This document shows, in pieces, positions 44,416-55,880 of a stretch of 64,000 bases of DNA. A program made the position numbers and the translations under genes. The notes beneath the pieces are model-generated. The model was given only the letters and a program-made list of their open reading frames with translations, did no database searches and had not been told where the DNA came from. Each line of letters starts with the position of its first letter. The stretch's first letter is position 1. Source of the DNA: Graphilbum fragrans (taxonomy: Eukaryota > Ascomycota > Sordariomycetes > Ophiostomatales > Ophiostomataceae); contig LLKO01000007.1 in NCBI GenBank assembly GCA_001513895.1, forward strand, positions 248,001 to 312,000, in the 5' to 3' direction.

Positions 44416-45923
44416 GGTGGGAGACGATAGAAAGGCTCAGGCAGACGGTCGTTGTGGTGCAGTCACAACAGCGAGGGATGCTGGAAGAGTGGTGAGGAAG
44501 AAGGCTGCTATTCGCCAGGCTATCAGCACGAGAGCATTTACATAGCTAGGAGCAGTGCGAGCTAAGGCAGGAGCCGCTAGTCACACTGTATGATATCGGC
44601 CACAGCTGCCTTGCTCGCGCCGGCTAGCGCAGGGTGATAACGGCTTTGGCAGCCCACGGCGCTCCGGCTCGGAGACGGCTCAAATATGCCGGTCGGCTTG
44701 CAGAGCAGACATGAAGGCAGTGCCGACTGCCCAGACGGCCGTCGTCGACTACTCGTACGAATACGAAAACCGAACCTGCCGTCTACGCCGTATGCGCCAA
44801 GGCGGGCTCGCACAGTGCGGCACGGGCCTAATCTAGTATCAACGAGCACAGCTGCCATGAGGACGGTTCTGGAGCTGTGTTTTTCCGGCCGAGGACACCA
44901 GTACGGCGTACATTTACTTTCATACTCGTACCTGTATTCGACTTCGTACATACGACGCCCAAGACCCCGGATTGTGGAGCTGCTGTTAGTGGACAGGGCT
45001 GGTAGAATTATTCGACAGCAGCTCGTATTGGATGTACCCGTACTATACTCAGGACACAGTGCGCACTCCATACTACTCTTACGACGTACCTTTGCGTCGT
45101 TCGCTTTGCCATCTTTCTCCGAGTCAGACACGCCCCCAAGAGTGCCCCCATGTGCCATTGCTCCGTACTGCCATCTCTGACTCTCGCATGAAGTGCCTTA
45201 CACCCAATCACGTGCACATTGGGGGGTGTGGCTGAGTGCATATATGGAGTCTGTACCTCTAATACGAGTATAGTACTTGTAGCTACTGCAGCAGACCCAC
45301 CCAAACTGGTCGGCCCCTGCGTCGAAACAATAGGCCAATCACCCTGCAGCAGCGCCGTGCCAGTGCCCTGCATGGCTCCTTTTAGCACAGTGTGCTGTAG
45401 TCTCTGAAACAGCGTTAGGACTCGCGCCGCCAGGAAACTTGCATGTCGCTGGCGGCTTGGTGAGCGAGAGAAGCTGCGTTGTCGTGTTCCTTTTCAGCTG
45501 GGCTAATCTTTTTTTTTTTGGAATCCTTCCCACGCTGCCTCCTCGACACTGCGCCCCGATCAGGAGTTTTATCACTTTGCTCTTCGTCTTCTTCTTCTTT
45601 TTGTTGCATGTTTTCCCCTGATATCTTTCCATCCGACAATCCTTCTGCCTTTGCGACGACCAGCGATTTGCAACCGCTCTTTTACCAGCCGACCATCTTC
45701 GACGAGCGGTACGAAACGACGAAGACGAGCTTCCCTGCATTCACAAGACCTGCAATCGGGCAACACGGCCAGCCATTCTTAGAAACCCGCCAGCACAACG
45801 GGCTGCTGCACACTGCCGCCTTTCCGAGCCTGGCCGACGACGAGGCCGCGATTTGATCGATTGGAAGCGCAACCGCCGACCTGATCCTTTTTGCCGCCAT
45901 TTCTGTCGCACAGCCCGCCCATC
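44416..45923. promoter_or_regulatory. Divergent upstream region of the dipeptidase and RhoGAP genes
   Basis: No gene is supported in these 1.5 kb. Between 44750 and 45280 there are several TACGAGTA/TACGACG-type relatives of the dispersed motif, but no exact TACGGAGTA. From about 45480 the plus strand is T/C-rich, as expected for the leader of the RhoGAP gene. Confidence 0.45.
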
Positions 45924-48900
45924 ATGCCTGGCTTCGCAGACTCGTTCTGGTCGAGCGACTATGCCGCAGGTACGAAGAGTGGTTGGAGGGACAGGCCGTC
46001 GATAGGACAAAGGGTTGCAGGCAATGTGGGGGAAATGGGCCGCCAAAGGAGATGACAGAGTGTATAAGGACAATGAACGTCTGCTAACTTTCAAGGACTC
46101 GGCGTCCTGTTCGGCAAGCTGCAGCAGGGCGTCATCGAGAACCGGCAGGTGCTCATGGTGGCGCGGATGCGGGCGGAGGCCGAAGAGGTGTACGGGATGA
46201 AACTGGCCGAGATTCCGCCCGCCGTCGACAAAGTGCAGGGCGGATTTTCGAGCGACGACGGCGCCAGCGTGAGGAAGGTAGGCGAAGACACGCAAGAGAC
46301 ATGCACACAGGCACACAGAATACAGGACACAGAGCTGACAAATAGGCCTATGACGGCCTTCGCACCGAGATGGAAGACGCGGCTCGGACGCACCGCAAGA
46401 TCGCGCAGAACATCCGCGACCTGGTGGTGTTCCCGTTTTCGCGATGGTGCGAGGCACACGAAACACGCATACAAGACAGCCAGGACGAGCTGCAGGGGCG
46501 GATCAAGACGCACGACCGGCAGCTGGAGCTGGTCAAGAAGCTGCGCAACAACTACTTCAACAAGTCGCGGCTGCTGGAAGACCTGGAGGAAGAGAACAAG
46601 CTGGCGTTCCAGGACCCGGAAACGAGCCCCAAGGCCAACATCCCCGAGATCAAGGTCGAGAAGGAGGAGGAGCCCGAGGAGGAGGAGCGGTTCGAGATCG
46701 GCGACGAGACGTATCTGCCGGAGCAGGTCAAGAAGATCCTGGCGCACATGCTCAACAACATCAAGATGGGCGAGACCAAGGTGCCGATTCTGGGCACCTA
46801 CCTCAACACGTCGGCCGGCGCCGACGTGGTCGAGTACCTGCAGAAGAACATGAACACGAGCAGCGTGAGCTACGCCGAGCGCATCGGCCAGGACCTGGTC
46901 AGCAACGGCTTCCTGCGGCTCGTGGGCAACGTCGGCAACACCTTTGCCAACAGCTCCAAGCTCTTCTACCAGTGGCGGCCCAAGGCCTTCCAGCTGGCCG
47001 GCATTCCGGAGCGCAAGGCGACGCTGGCCCGGACGTTTTCGCTGACGATGGCAAGCGGCGGCGTGCCCGGCTCGGACGCGTCGATGGCCTCGGACTCGCC
47101 GGTCATCGGCACGGTCAACGAGTACCTCGAGAAGTGGAACGTGCTGGGCACGGCGTACCCGAACGAGACGGCCGGCGAGCGCATGCGGCGCGAGGCCCGC
47201 GAGGCCGACGAGCGCTACAAGGCCGGGGTGCGGCGGCTGGACGAGCTGCGGTGTGAGCTCGAGGAGGCCATTGTCGACCACCTGCGCTTCCTCGAGCGCT
47301 GCGAGCTGGACCGCCTCAAGGCCATCAAGACGGTGCTGCTGGACTTTTCCGGCACCATCAGCAACGTGATCCCGAGCCTGCAGTCCACCGTCGACAAGCT
47401 GGTGCTGTACCAGGAGACCGTGCAGCCGCTCGGCGACCTGCGCTACCTGCTGGAGAACTACCGCACCGGCAGTTTTGTGCCCCGCGTGGTGACGTACGAA
47501 AACTACTACAACCGCGTCGACGAGCAGACGTTTGGCGTCGACCTCGAGGCGCGCGCCCGCGCCGACAAGAAGCGCGTGCCCATCATCGTGACCACGCTGC
47601 TGACCTACCTCGACCACCACTACCCGGACCTTGAGGGCGACGAGGCGCGCCGCAACGTGTGGCTGATCGACGTGCCGCTGTTCCAGACGCACAAGCTGCG
47701 CGCCAAGGTCAACCACGGCAAGCCGTTTACGCCGGATGTGCTGCAGGAGTTTGACATTCCGACCGTGGCCAGTCTTTTGAAGCTGTACCTCCGGGAGTTA
47801 CCAGGTGAGGGGAGAGAGAGAGAGAGAGAGAGAAAGAAGAGGTCACAAGATAACAAACACTAACTTCTCCAGAATCGCTCGTCGCGCCTCACGTCTACGA
47901 AATCATCCGCACCATCTACAACGCGCCCTCGGCCGACTCCGCCGTCGACGAGTCCAACCGCATCACCGTCCTGCAGCAGACCCTGTCCCAGCTGCGCCTG
48001 TCCAACATCGCCACCCTCGACGCCTGCATGAACCACTTCACCCGTCTCATCGACCTGACCTCTGCCGACGAGACCTACGTCGCCACCCTCGCCACGATGC
48101 TGTCCCCCTGCGTCATGCGCCCCCGCATCGAGAGCTCCCTGACCATGGAGGAGAAGCACGGCTACCGGCTTGTGCGCGACCTCTTTGCCCACAAGGACTC
48201 CATCTTCCGCGAGCTCAAGCGCCTCTCGGCCTTGACGCACTCCGGGTCCGTGAACAACGGCCACGCCGGCCACCACGCCGCCGCCGCCGGTCCCGCCAGC
48301 GGCCCCGCGGGTCCTGGAAGCGGTGCTCTCGGCTACGGCGCGTCCGGGGGTCCGGCGGCCCTCGGCGGCCCCACCGGCCACCGGCCCCGCGCCATCAGCA
48401 CCGACGAGAGCAACCGCAAGGCCCATATGGAAGAGCGCAACCGCGCACTGCTCGAAAAGGCCTCCGGCGGCCGCAGCCGCGCCACGTCGCCGGCCCCGAG
48501 TCCGCGGACCGCCCATCGCCGCGACAAGAGCATCGGCGGCCCCGAGACGCGGTTCCCCATCCAGACGAGCCCGACCGCCTCCACCGACCGCCACCGCCAG
48601 AGCATTGGGCCCATTCTGGGCGTCAAGCGGCAGAGCCTCGAGGTGCCGGGCGCCGAGGGCGAGACTGCGGCCTCGAACGGTACGAGCACCAGCACCGACG
48701 GCGCAGGGGCCATTGGCATGGACGGCACGCCGCTGGGGTACGACATTGGCACGCCGGTGGAGAAGCGCAACAGCCTGGGACGCAGCAGCGTGCGGTTTGC
48801 CGGCGGCCGGCGGATTGTGCCTTCGACGGCGGCGGGAATATCGGCGAGCGCCGGCGCGGACAGCCCGGATCCGCATCGGCACCATGTGCAGCACAGCGTG

Positions 48901-48927
48901 ACACTGGAGGACAAGCCGATGGATTAG
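45924..48927 (+). CDS. RGD2: F-BAR/DEP/RhoGAP protein, Rgd2 type
   Basis: Four exons: 45924-45969, 46096-46277, 46346-47804, 47873-48927, 913 residues. Introns (126, 68, 68 nt) have clear donors and CTAAC/CTGAC branch sites. The N-terminus (SFWSSDYAAGLGVLFGKLQQ) and following helices form an F-BAR domain, interrupted by a DEP domain (about residues 197-292, YLPEQVKKILAHMLNNIKMG onward), with the F-BAR completed afterwards. The RhoGAP domain spans about 471-665 (FGVDLEARA, then ITVTTLL-like core, LLKLYLRELPESLVAPHVYE, then TLDACMNHFTRLI). The tail is disordered. Yeast Rgd2 acts on Cdc42 and Rho5. At the arginine-finger position (normally GIFRxxG) this protein reads NVWLIDVPLFQTHKLR, with no arginine in the loop. 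Yeast Rgd2 is about 200 residues shorter, mainly in the tail. Confidence 0.9.
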
Positions 48928-49995
48928 GGCAAGGGGTGAGGGGAGAGAGACGAGGAGTAAAGGCGAGGTGAGGCAGGTGAGAAAAGTGAGGAAACGGCAC
49001 GGACGGACGGTTACTATTGGCAACAGGTTGGCTAAAAGGAGAGCGAACACGAGGGCTTTCGTAGATTCTTCTCGTTTCTCTCCATACCCCCCACCAGCAC
49101 CTATGTATGTATCTATGAGCAGACGGATTGGATCTTGCAGCAGTTTTTATTTCCTGTCATTTTAGTTATCATTTGTCCTTCTATCGCTGCGTCGCTGCGT
49201 CTTTATGTTTTGTCGCTGATTCTTGCACATTTATATATTCCTGTATGACTTGGACGAGCATTTCGCGGTTCTGTACAATTCGTTGCGGTCGTGTTAGAAG
49301 TAGCAGTCTGTCGATGTTGGCCGATTCTGTCAGTTCTGTCAGTTCTGTCAGTTCTGTCAGTTCTGTCAAAAGGGACCCGGCAGAAGACGTCCAATTATGC
49401 TTTGCTGTGTATTATACAAGCCTATACCACTTCTATTCCGCCTTTTTGTCTCTGCTCCGCCTGCTTCTACGGCTCATTCTAGCTATTTGCACCGCCGCTT
49501 TTTGGCAGGAGGTAATGGCGCGCATGGCAGCGGTGTCTACGCCGAACCTCGCCGAGCGGTCCTTTGCCTCCTCGAGGAGGAGAAAAGTCTTGGGTTTGTG
49601 GCAAGGCAAAGACGGAACGGCTGGTGCCGGCGTGCAAGGTGGTCAATGAAGCACAGATCACTACCATGTCTATACTATGGTAGTGATGGTGTGTATTCTT
49701 CTCCGGAATAAGAGAAAAGAAGAAAAAAGAGAAAGGAGAGAGCGGGAACCAACAGCCACGGCTTCAGCCAACCATACTATTCCACCGCATGAATATGCCT
49801 CTCTGCTGGATATTGGACATTGTATACCGGAGGAGACAACCTGGTTCTTAGCACGAGCGGAGCGAAAGGCCACGGATGTAGAAGGGGGAGGAAAACAGAA
49901 GATGGGCAAAATGCCTCCTCTTCACACATTCAAGCCAAAGCAAGTAAGCCGGCGACCTACCACTCCGACCGCACCGGACTCACTACGGCCTCACC
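48928..49995. other. Intergenic stretch with a 9-bp tandem repeat
   Basis: No gene is supported. It includes the 3' region of the RhoGAP gene, the repeat at 49325-49368, and the presumed former promoter of the broken GMC gene. Short frames such as 49128-49649 have no domain. Confidence 0.5.
49325..49368 (+). repeat. 9-bp tandem repeat, nearly five copies
   Basis: TTCTGTCAG is repeated four times exactly, followed by an eight-base partial fifth copy, in non-coding DNA. Confidence 0.9.
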
Positions 49996-51099
49996 ATGCG
50001 AGACGGCATACGCTTCCGGACGCTGCGTGCAGCCTTGCCGCCGCTGCTGCTGGCCGCCAGCCTCTGCCAAGCAGCTGTTTCTGCTCCCGCTTCTGGTTCG
50101 GTTCCTGGTTCGGTTCCTGGTTCGGCTCCTGTCCTCGCGGCTCCTCCATCGCTGCACAGCCTGCACCACGCCGTCCGCGCCCAGGCCGTCACCCAGGCCC
50201 AGATCGCCGCCGACTATGACTACATTGTCGTGGGGTTGGACCGTCGGCAACACAGCCGGCCTGCTCTCCTTGAGCATCGTGGCCCCAGCCCATGTCTCCT
50301 CCTCCTCCAACTCTTCCACAAACGTTTCCCTCACCTCTTCACCGTCGTCCTCCTTCGCCGACATCTTCAACCAGATCCGCCAACAGGACGCCCGCCAGTT
50401 CCTGCCCGCCAGCTACACCACCGAACAAATCCGCGGCTACGAAGCCCAGCGCGCCCTCCTCCTCGACTCCCTCTCCCGCGCCGACAACGCCGCCCTCGAA
50501 TTCCCCATCCAGGGCAGCGGCAACAACCCCCTCGTGCTCACCAAGGCCGCCAGCCGCGGCACCGTCCTCCTCGACCTCCACGCCGCCGGCACCGGGACTG
50601 GCACCGGCATGACTGGCAAGGACCAGCGCTACGCCGAGCCCGTCGTCGACTACCACACGCTCTACAATCCCGTCGACGCCCGCGTCGTCATGGAGAGCAT
50701 CCGCTTCGTGCGCCGCTTCTACCAGACGGCCGCCATGCAGCCGCTGCAGCCCGTGGAGCAGACGCCCGGCGCCGGCGTAGCCTCCGACGCCGAGCTCGAG
50801 GCGCATGTGCGCAAGGCCACGCGCAGCTCGACGGCGCACCTGTCGGGGACGAACGCCATGGTGCCGCGGGAATGGGGCGGGGTAGTCGATCCGCAGCTGC
50901 GGGTGTACGGCGCGACGGGCTTGAGCGTGGCCGACTCGTCGGTGATGCCGATGATTGTAGGGGCACACATTTGCTCGACGGTGTATGCGGTCGCGGAGAA
51001 GGTGCGTCTTGGTTTTTCCGATCATACCGTAACGACAGTGCGTACATGCTAACAAGCCAGGCTGCCGATATCATCAAGGCTCGACACGCGGGCGGTTAG
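49996..51099 (+). pseudogene. Secreted GMC oxidoreductase with an internal deletion
   Basis: An ATG at 49996 starts a signal peptide (RALLPPLLLAASLCQAAVSA) and runs to the first strand of the FAD-binding fold, ADYDYIVVG, at about 50230. The next recognisable sequence, in another frame, is WTVGNTAGLLSLSIVAPAHV, which belongs far downstream in the family. The rest of the FAD domain, about 300 residues with the dinucleotide loop and substrate region, is missing. The C-terminal part is intact: PVVDYHTLYNPVDARVVMES, the catalytic-region motif AHLSGTNAMVPREWGGVVDP, and SVMPMIVGAHICSTVYAVAE. A 59-nt intron (51002-51060, donor GTGCGT, branch GCTAAC) joins AEK to AADIIKARHAGG and a stop. Frame change plus deletion means no working enzyme. 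An assembly collapse is the main alternative. Confidence 0.85.
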
Positions 51100-51247
51100 G
51101 TGTGGGACACGTGTGGGAAAGGGGGGAAAGGAGCATGGCTGCGATACTGCTGTTTGACGCTGTGTTCTCAGAAAAGTATATATCAGACGCTATATTGACG
51201 TATTCCTGAACATGGACACATCGACGCTGTCACAGCCCCTTTCAGCC

Positions 51248-52156
51248 TCAGGAAAGGCGCCGGAGGATATCTATTATGGCTTCCACTTCCCCCCCGTTGA
51301 TTCCTTCACCCCCTCCGGCAGAAGCATCCAAGCACGACGAGTGGAAAGCGACAGCGCCTGCCACCTTTCCCTGGGTTGGGGCAGCTGATGCCGGGAAGAT
51401 CGTCTGCACCAACGCTTCCAGGTTGCGGCTCCGTACACCGCCTCCCACGATCACCTCCAGGCTCGTTGCACCTCCGAGCGAGTTCTCTGCCGCCGCTGCC
51501 TCCTGCACGAGCCTCCGCAGCTGCTCACCGTGCGCTGGTGCTCCTTGCGAACCGGCTCCGCCGGCCGTCAGCACCCCTGAAAATCCACAGGCACGCAGCG
51601 ATGAGAGGGCACTCGGCACTGGTGTGTCTCCCGCTCCGCCGCCTTTGTCTGATTGTGTCGGCCTGTCGCTGCCCACCACCAGATCAAAGGCACGGTGGAA
51701 TACGCACGCATAGGGCCGCGCCGCGTCCACAAGCTGCTTGTTGCGGGCCACATCGACCTGCAAACTGCCCGTGCCACGGCCGCTGCGCCCGTTGCTTGGG
51801 TGCAGACGCAGAATGCCAAAGACGAAGCCGTCGCCACGGTCAGCCTGCAATCGGCCGCTGTCCACAAAGGTCTGGATGGAGGCCCGCATGTGCTGGACCT
51901 CGTTGTCTGAGTAGAGAAAGTCTGCCGTGCTCGTGTCCGACGGCGGGCCTCTGGGCCGTATCATGATGCGCAGCGGAACATCCCGGGGTCCTGTGGCCAC
52001 AGCCTCTGCCACTTCGGCCACTTCGGCCAGTGTCGGCGTCAGTCCTCCTTCGCCATATGAGCCAGCACCATTGATCTCAAGACGAGTGGCCCCATAGGTA
52101 ATGGCAGCGCGAGCAGCAGCCGGTGAGAATATCGGGATCTCAAAGACTGGCAACAT
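51248..52156 (-). CDS. CUTC: CutC family protein
   Basis: A single frame of 302 residues from an ATG. It shows the CutC TIM-barrel pattern: FEIPIFSPAAARAAITYGAT then RLEINGAGSYGEGGLTPT; PLRIMIRPRG; FLYSDNEVQHMRASI; GFVFGILRL; ACVFHRAFDLV; SGVLTAGGAGSQGAPAHGEQ; and VIVGGGVRSRNLEAL. CutC was named for copper tolerance in bacteria, but its biochemical activity remains unsettled; the human protein binds Cu(I). Compared with bacterial CutC (about 240 residues) there are Gly/Ser-rich insertions around residues 170 and 280. The 3' end faces the broken GMC gene. Confidence 0.9.
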   Translation of the reverse strand: MLPVFEIPIFSPAAARAAITYGATRLEINGAGSYGEGGLTPTLAEVAEVAEAVATGPRDVPLRIMIRPRGPPSDTSTADFLYSDNEVQHMRASIQTFVDSGRLQADRGDGFVFGILRLHPSNGRSGRGTGSLQVDVARNKQLVDAARPYACVFHRAFDLVVGSDRPTQSDKGGGAGDTPVPSALSSLRACGFSGVLTAGGAGSQGAPAHGEQLRRLVQEAAAAENSLGGATSLEVIVGGGVRSRNLEALVQTIFPASAAPTQGKVAGAVAFHSSCLDASAGGGEGINGGEVEAIIDILRRLS

Positions 52157-52559
52157 CCTATTTTGGCTCGTCCTGATGTGGGCACGTTGCTGTATGAAGA
52201 GGGCAACTCTTGCAGGTAGTGATGCTTAAATTGCGGCATCTTTGTTCCTCCATAAGTACATCTTGGGCCCCCACTTTTGGTTGTCACTGTCTTTGGCAGT
52301 ACATGCGGCACCTGATTTCCGTGATAGTCTTTTGGGAGAGAGTACTCAAAGTATGCAGGAAGAAGGATGAAGAGAGTGAATAAGCATTTAAATTATCGCA
52401 GCGCCAGTAGTACAAACGTGGCATTCTCTTTGAATATTCCAAGACGCAGATTGTAGCTTAAGCCACCGAGTAATTCAATACAAAGTTTAGACCCAAATCG
52501 TCGCAAATATGAGAGATAGTCAATACCAAAGAAACAATCTAATGGACGAAATTATGAGC

Positions 52560-53980
52560 TCACTGCCACCACGCTGGAGCGTCATTGGCTCCCCGATACT
52601 GGTAAGGAATGAATTCTGGGTTTAGAAACGGCGGACTGTAGGCACGCTTTATATCGCTCGCCGAAGTGTTAGGCGCGTTGGCAACTTCGCTGCAGTTTCG
52701 GCCAGCTGACGACGAATATCCCTGCGAATAGGCTTGGCTTCCAGAGTCAGCTTCCTGGTGAAGGTAAGCATAATATGCGCCCTGCTGCATGTTTCCGTGC
52801 AGATGCGCATCCGCATATGACAAGAGTTCTGTGGGCGGTGGAAGTCGGATTGCAGGCATAGGCTGTGATTCTGTGTACCCTGTTGAGGCATAAAAGCTTG
52901 CTGGCTGTAAGGGGCCCGGCGGCGTCACTGATAGAGAGGTAGATGCTGAGGTGCCTGTAAAGGGGACGTTAGAGGCGCTTTCAATGGTTGTATGGGAGGA
53001 TCCCTGAACGGCGTCTGGGAAAGAAGTCGGTGGCCGGTCCAAGAAAGCAGCCGCCGAGGAATATGTTGCAGTGCTTGCACTTGGGGTGGCCGTTGCAGTA
53101 ACTGGGAACATGTGGGAGACGCCTCCAGAATAATCTCCCGGGGTCGTGTAAGTGGTGGCAGAGGGTGGCTGAAGCGAAACCATTGGGGGAGGAGGCAGAG
53201 TCACCACGGGAGCCACCAAAGGAGCCATGGGAGCGGCGATGGACACATTAGTAGGAGGTGGGAGTGGAGGCTGATGGTCAAGATGGTAGTCGTGGCCGAA
53301 GCCGAGCTGGGCGCCACGAGTAGCGGCGTCTTCGTAGTTACCAATGCTGTCATTGTTGACGCTGTCATCATTAGTGTCTTTGTTGGAAGCGCCGTTCTCG
53401 GTGCTGTCGTTTTCGCCGTGATCCAGGACGTCTTCTGTGCCAAGATCCTCGGCTTCTGCGGTATTGGATTGCTGTGGTCTACCTAGGTGACGGCCGCTGC
53501 CCCGGCCGCGGTTCTTGGCTAGTGACATTGTGCGGCTGCGATCAAGAGGAGTCTGGCCCGTCGTCTTGCCTGTCGAACACGGATAAGTGGTGTTAGCGTA
53601 GTGAATGTACCTGGGTAGATAGATCATACGTAACGGAAGAACTCACGCTCGCTAGCAATGTATTCTCTCACAAACGGAGCCGCATTGGGTGAGAAGCGTT
53701 CGAGAACCGAATTCTGGAAGAAGTGCTCGTCTGGATGAGAAGGATGTTAGAAAACCATGGAATCTGTACCAGAGAACGAGGGGCACTTACACAGCATCAA
53801 GGCAGTGTATCGGCGGCGTGCCTTGCGCTCCATCGCCCGCTGCATGTCAATACGCAGATCATTCCAACCCTTTGCATCGGTGGAAAAGGGACGAGTGAGG
53901 AGGGTGCGTTTGTTGGAAGAGGGAACGATGACGGTCCAAAAAATGCGTTCCTCTTCCCGAGACCAGACCTTGCCTCCCAT
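52560..53980 (-). CDS. Myb/SANT-like protein with a long disordered tail
   Basis: Three exons: 53980-53791, 53730-53647, 53569-52560, 427 residues. Introns (60 and 77 nt) have donors GTAAGT and GTGAGT and branch sites TCTAAC and GCTAAC. Exon 1 encodes MGGKVWSREEERIFWTVIVP, then DAKGWNDLRIDMQRAMERKA RRRYTALMLY, a Myb/SANT-like helix set with the expected tryptophans; exon 2 continues EHFFQNSVLERFSPNAAPFV. The remaining 300 residues are Pro/Ser/Tyr/Gln-rich without a fold. Proteins of this layout occur widely in Pezizomycotina as predicted DNA-binding factors without known targets. The start ATG precedes the conserved tryptophan directly. It lies 400 bp from the divergent-facing CutC start, and no target can be read from context. 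Confidence 0.75.
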
Positions 53981-54633
53981 GATGGCTACTTCAATGGATT
54001 GGCTCTGGCGGTAAAATGATTGCACTTTTCAGGTAGCTAGTACGACAAGTGCGCCTTCTTCTGCGCTTGTGTCGGCGTAAGTATATTGATGATTGGCGAG
54101 GCTACTATGTGAATAAGAATATGCCGAAAGAAGAAGAGAGAGGGGGGAAGTAAGAAGAAAGACGGAGGTGAAAAAGGCATATATTTCTGTGGAGCTACAC
54201 GCTGCTCCTTCCTCATTTGCCTCGACTCTGAATTCCAAAAAGGGGAAGAACAGGGACTATGACTGCGGCCTCAGTGATAAAGGCTATGTGAGGAACACAA
54301 GAGCCAGCACTGAGGCGAGTGGCTGGAGAGTGACTACGTTGTTCATGCAGACTCTTTGATGCGTCTGAACAGCTCGGCGTGCGCACGTTGTACGAAGGAC
54401 GCAAGGGCATATGAAAGCGAGCCTTTTAGCGAACGAGAAGCCCTCGCCCTCTGTCAAAGCTTACCTGACCTCGATGCCGGTTCCCATTTTGGTGACATCT
54501 TTGGCCAGACCGTGCTTTCGTCCCAGTGAAGCGAGTCACGCGCAATGCATGCAGTGACGTGTATTCGGCGTGCCTAGGCTTACAGACTTCGGCGAGGGCG
54601 TCTGCCAATTCACTTCTCCATCACCTGGAACGC

Positions 54634-55467
54634 TTAGGGAAGAGAAGCCGACCAGTTTCGTGCAAGAAGATTGTCCGCGAGACGACGGTCCATCCGAGCA
54701 AACTGATTGTAAGCCGCGTGCAACGACAGGAAATCAAAGAACCGATAACCCGGACGTAAACTCGAAAGAACAACAAAAAGACAAAAAGACAAAAAGACAA
54801 AAGACAAAAAACAAACAAAACCAACGTACAATGCTCTTCTGGGCCAGAGGCACCACGCCGTCTCGTAGCCACAGGCCCCAGGATCCCATGGTGTTGGCCA
54901 GCATCATGTCGGTTAGGGCGCGGTCGCCGACGACAGCAATGTGCCGGGGGTGGGTGACGCCGGTTTCCGGGTGGGCGCGGAAGTAGGCCATGATCTCGTC
55001 GCCGCAGCCGGGCTTCTTGGTGCGGTGCCGCAGCACAGCCACACCGGTCGCCTTCTCGACGGCGGCGGCCAAGGACTGGTCGCCATCGTGGCTCAAAGCG
55101 CCGGCCGAATTGGACACAATCAAAAGGCGGCGGCCGGGGTAGGCGGCACGGAGTTTTTCAAAGTGGTCCTGGCGGTGTCAGAGGGGCGAACAAGTACGGC
55201 TGGGCGAGGAGCGTCCGATATGCCGCAAACGAAACACACCTGATAGGACGGCAAGACGTCGTTGTGGTCGGGAAAGGCAAAGCAGTCGTCCTTGTCAAGC
55301 ACGACGGCGCGAATATCCGCGCGAGAGCCGTCTGGCCGGACGGGAAAAACAGAGTCGAGGGGAATGGGAACATCCCTAAAGGTTGAGACTCTGGCGTGTG
55401 GAAGACACAATGTCGGGCGAGCCAGAAGCCGGAACACGTTGACGGAGGCGGACAGATTGAGATTCAT
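54634..55467 (-). CDS. GEP4: Mitochondrial phosphatidylglycerophosphate phosphatase Gep4
   Basis: Three exons: 55467-55240, 55168-54830, 54702-54634, 211 residues; introns 71 and 127 nt (donors GTGTGT and GTACGT). HAD-phosphatase motifs are clear: motif I VVLDKDDCFAFP (DxDx), motif II IVSNSAG, motif III KKPGC, and motif IV VVGDRALTDMMLANTMGSWG. Yeast Gep4 removes the phosphate from phosphatidylglycerophosphate at the matrix face of the inner mitochondrial membrane, a step toward cardiolipin. The short last exon gives FARMDRRLADNLLARNW, the usual C-terminus; reading through intron 2 would give a hydrophobic tail that is intron sequence. The start ATG is MNLNLSASVNVFRLLARP. It is divergent from ORC2, sharing a 413-bp upstream region. 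Confidence 0.92.
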
Positions 55468-55880
55468 GGTAGACACGGGTACGGCAGCCTCGTGGGGGGC
55501 GGACACGGCGTGGCAAGGCTCCCAGAGCAGGGATGTGGGAGATGCAGCGTGGTGGACGGGAGAGCAACGTCATAAAGCGTTACCGAATGGGTGAAATCTG
55601 CCAGCACGTACTCGTACAACGAGAGTCCGTAGCTAGGGCATAAAAGTGGACCGGCGGGTACACCCAGAAGCTTCGGCAAGCGCGTCTCTTGACGCGTAAA
55701 GTGGCACTTTTTTAACCGCTTTCCATTTCAGGGGAAGACAGAACACCACGACGAAGACTGGCATTTTCCGGCATTTTCTGGCATTTCTGGCGTCATTCCG
55801 GACGCCGAGAACACTAGGCACACTTACTGGTAGTCTTTATTCGGCTTTGTTTGCCTTGCTTTTGCCTCTGTCAACGACCA
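55468..55880. promoter_or_regulatory. Bidirectional promoter region of GEP4 and ORC2
   Basis: The two start codons are 413 bp apart. A MluI cell-cycle-box core, ACGCGT, lies at 55692-55697, 184 bp before the ORC2 ATG, with a related GCGCGT a few bases earlier. MBF-type factors use this site to time DNA-replication genes in yeasts; control here is inference. Around 55762-55796 the unit GGCATTTTC is repeated with small changes. Confidence 0.4.
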
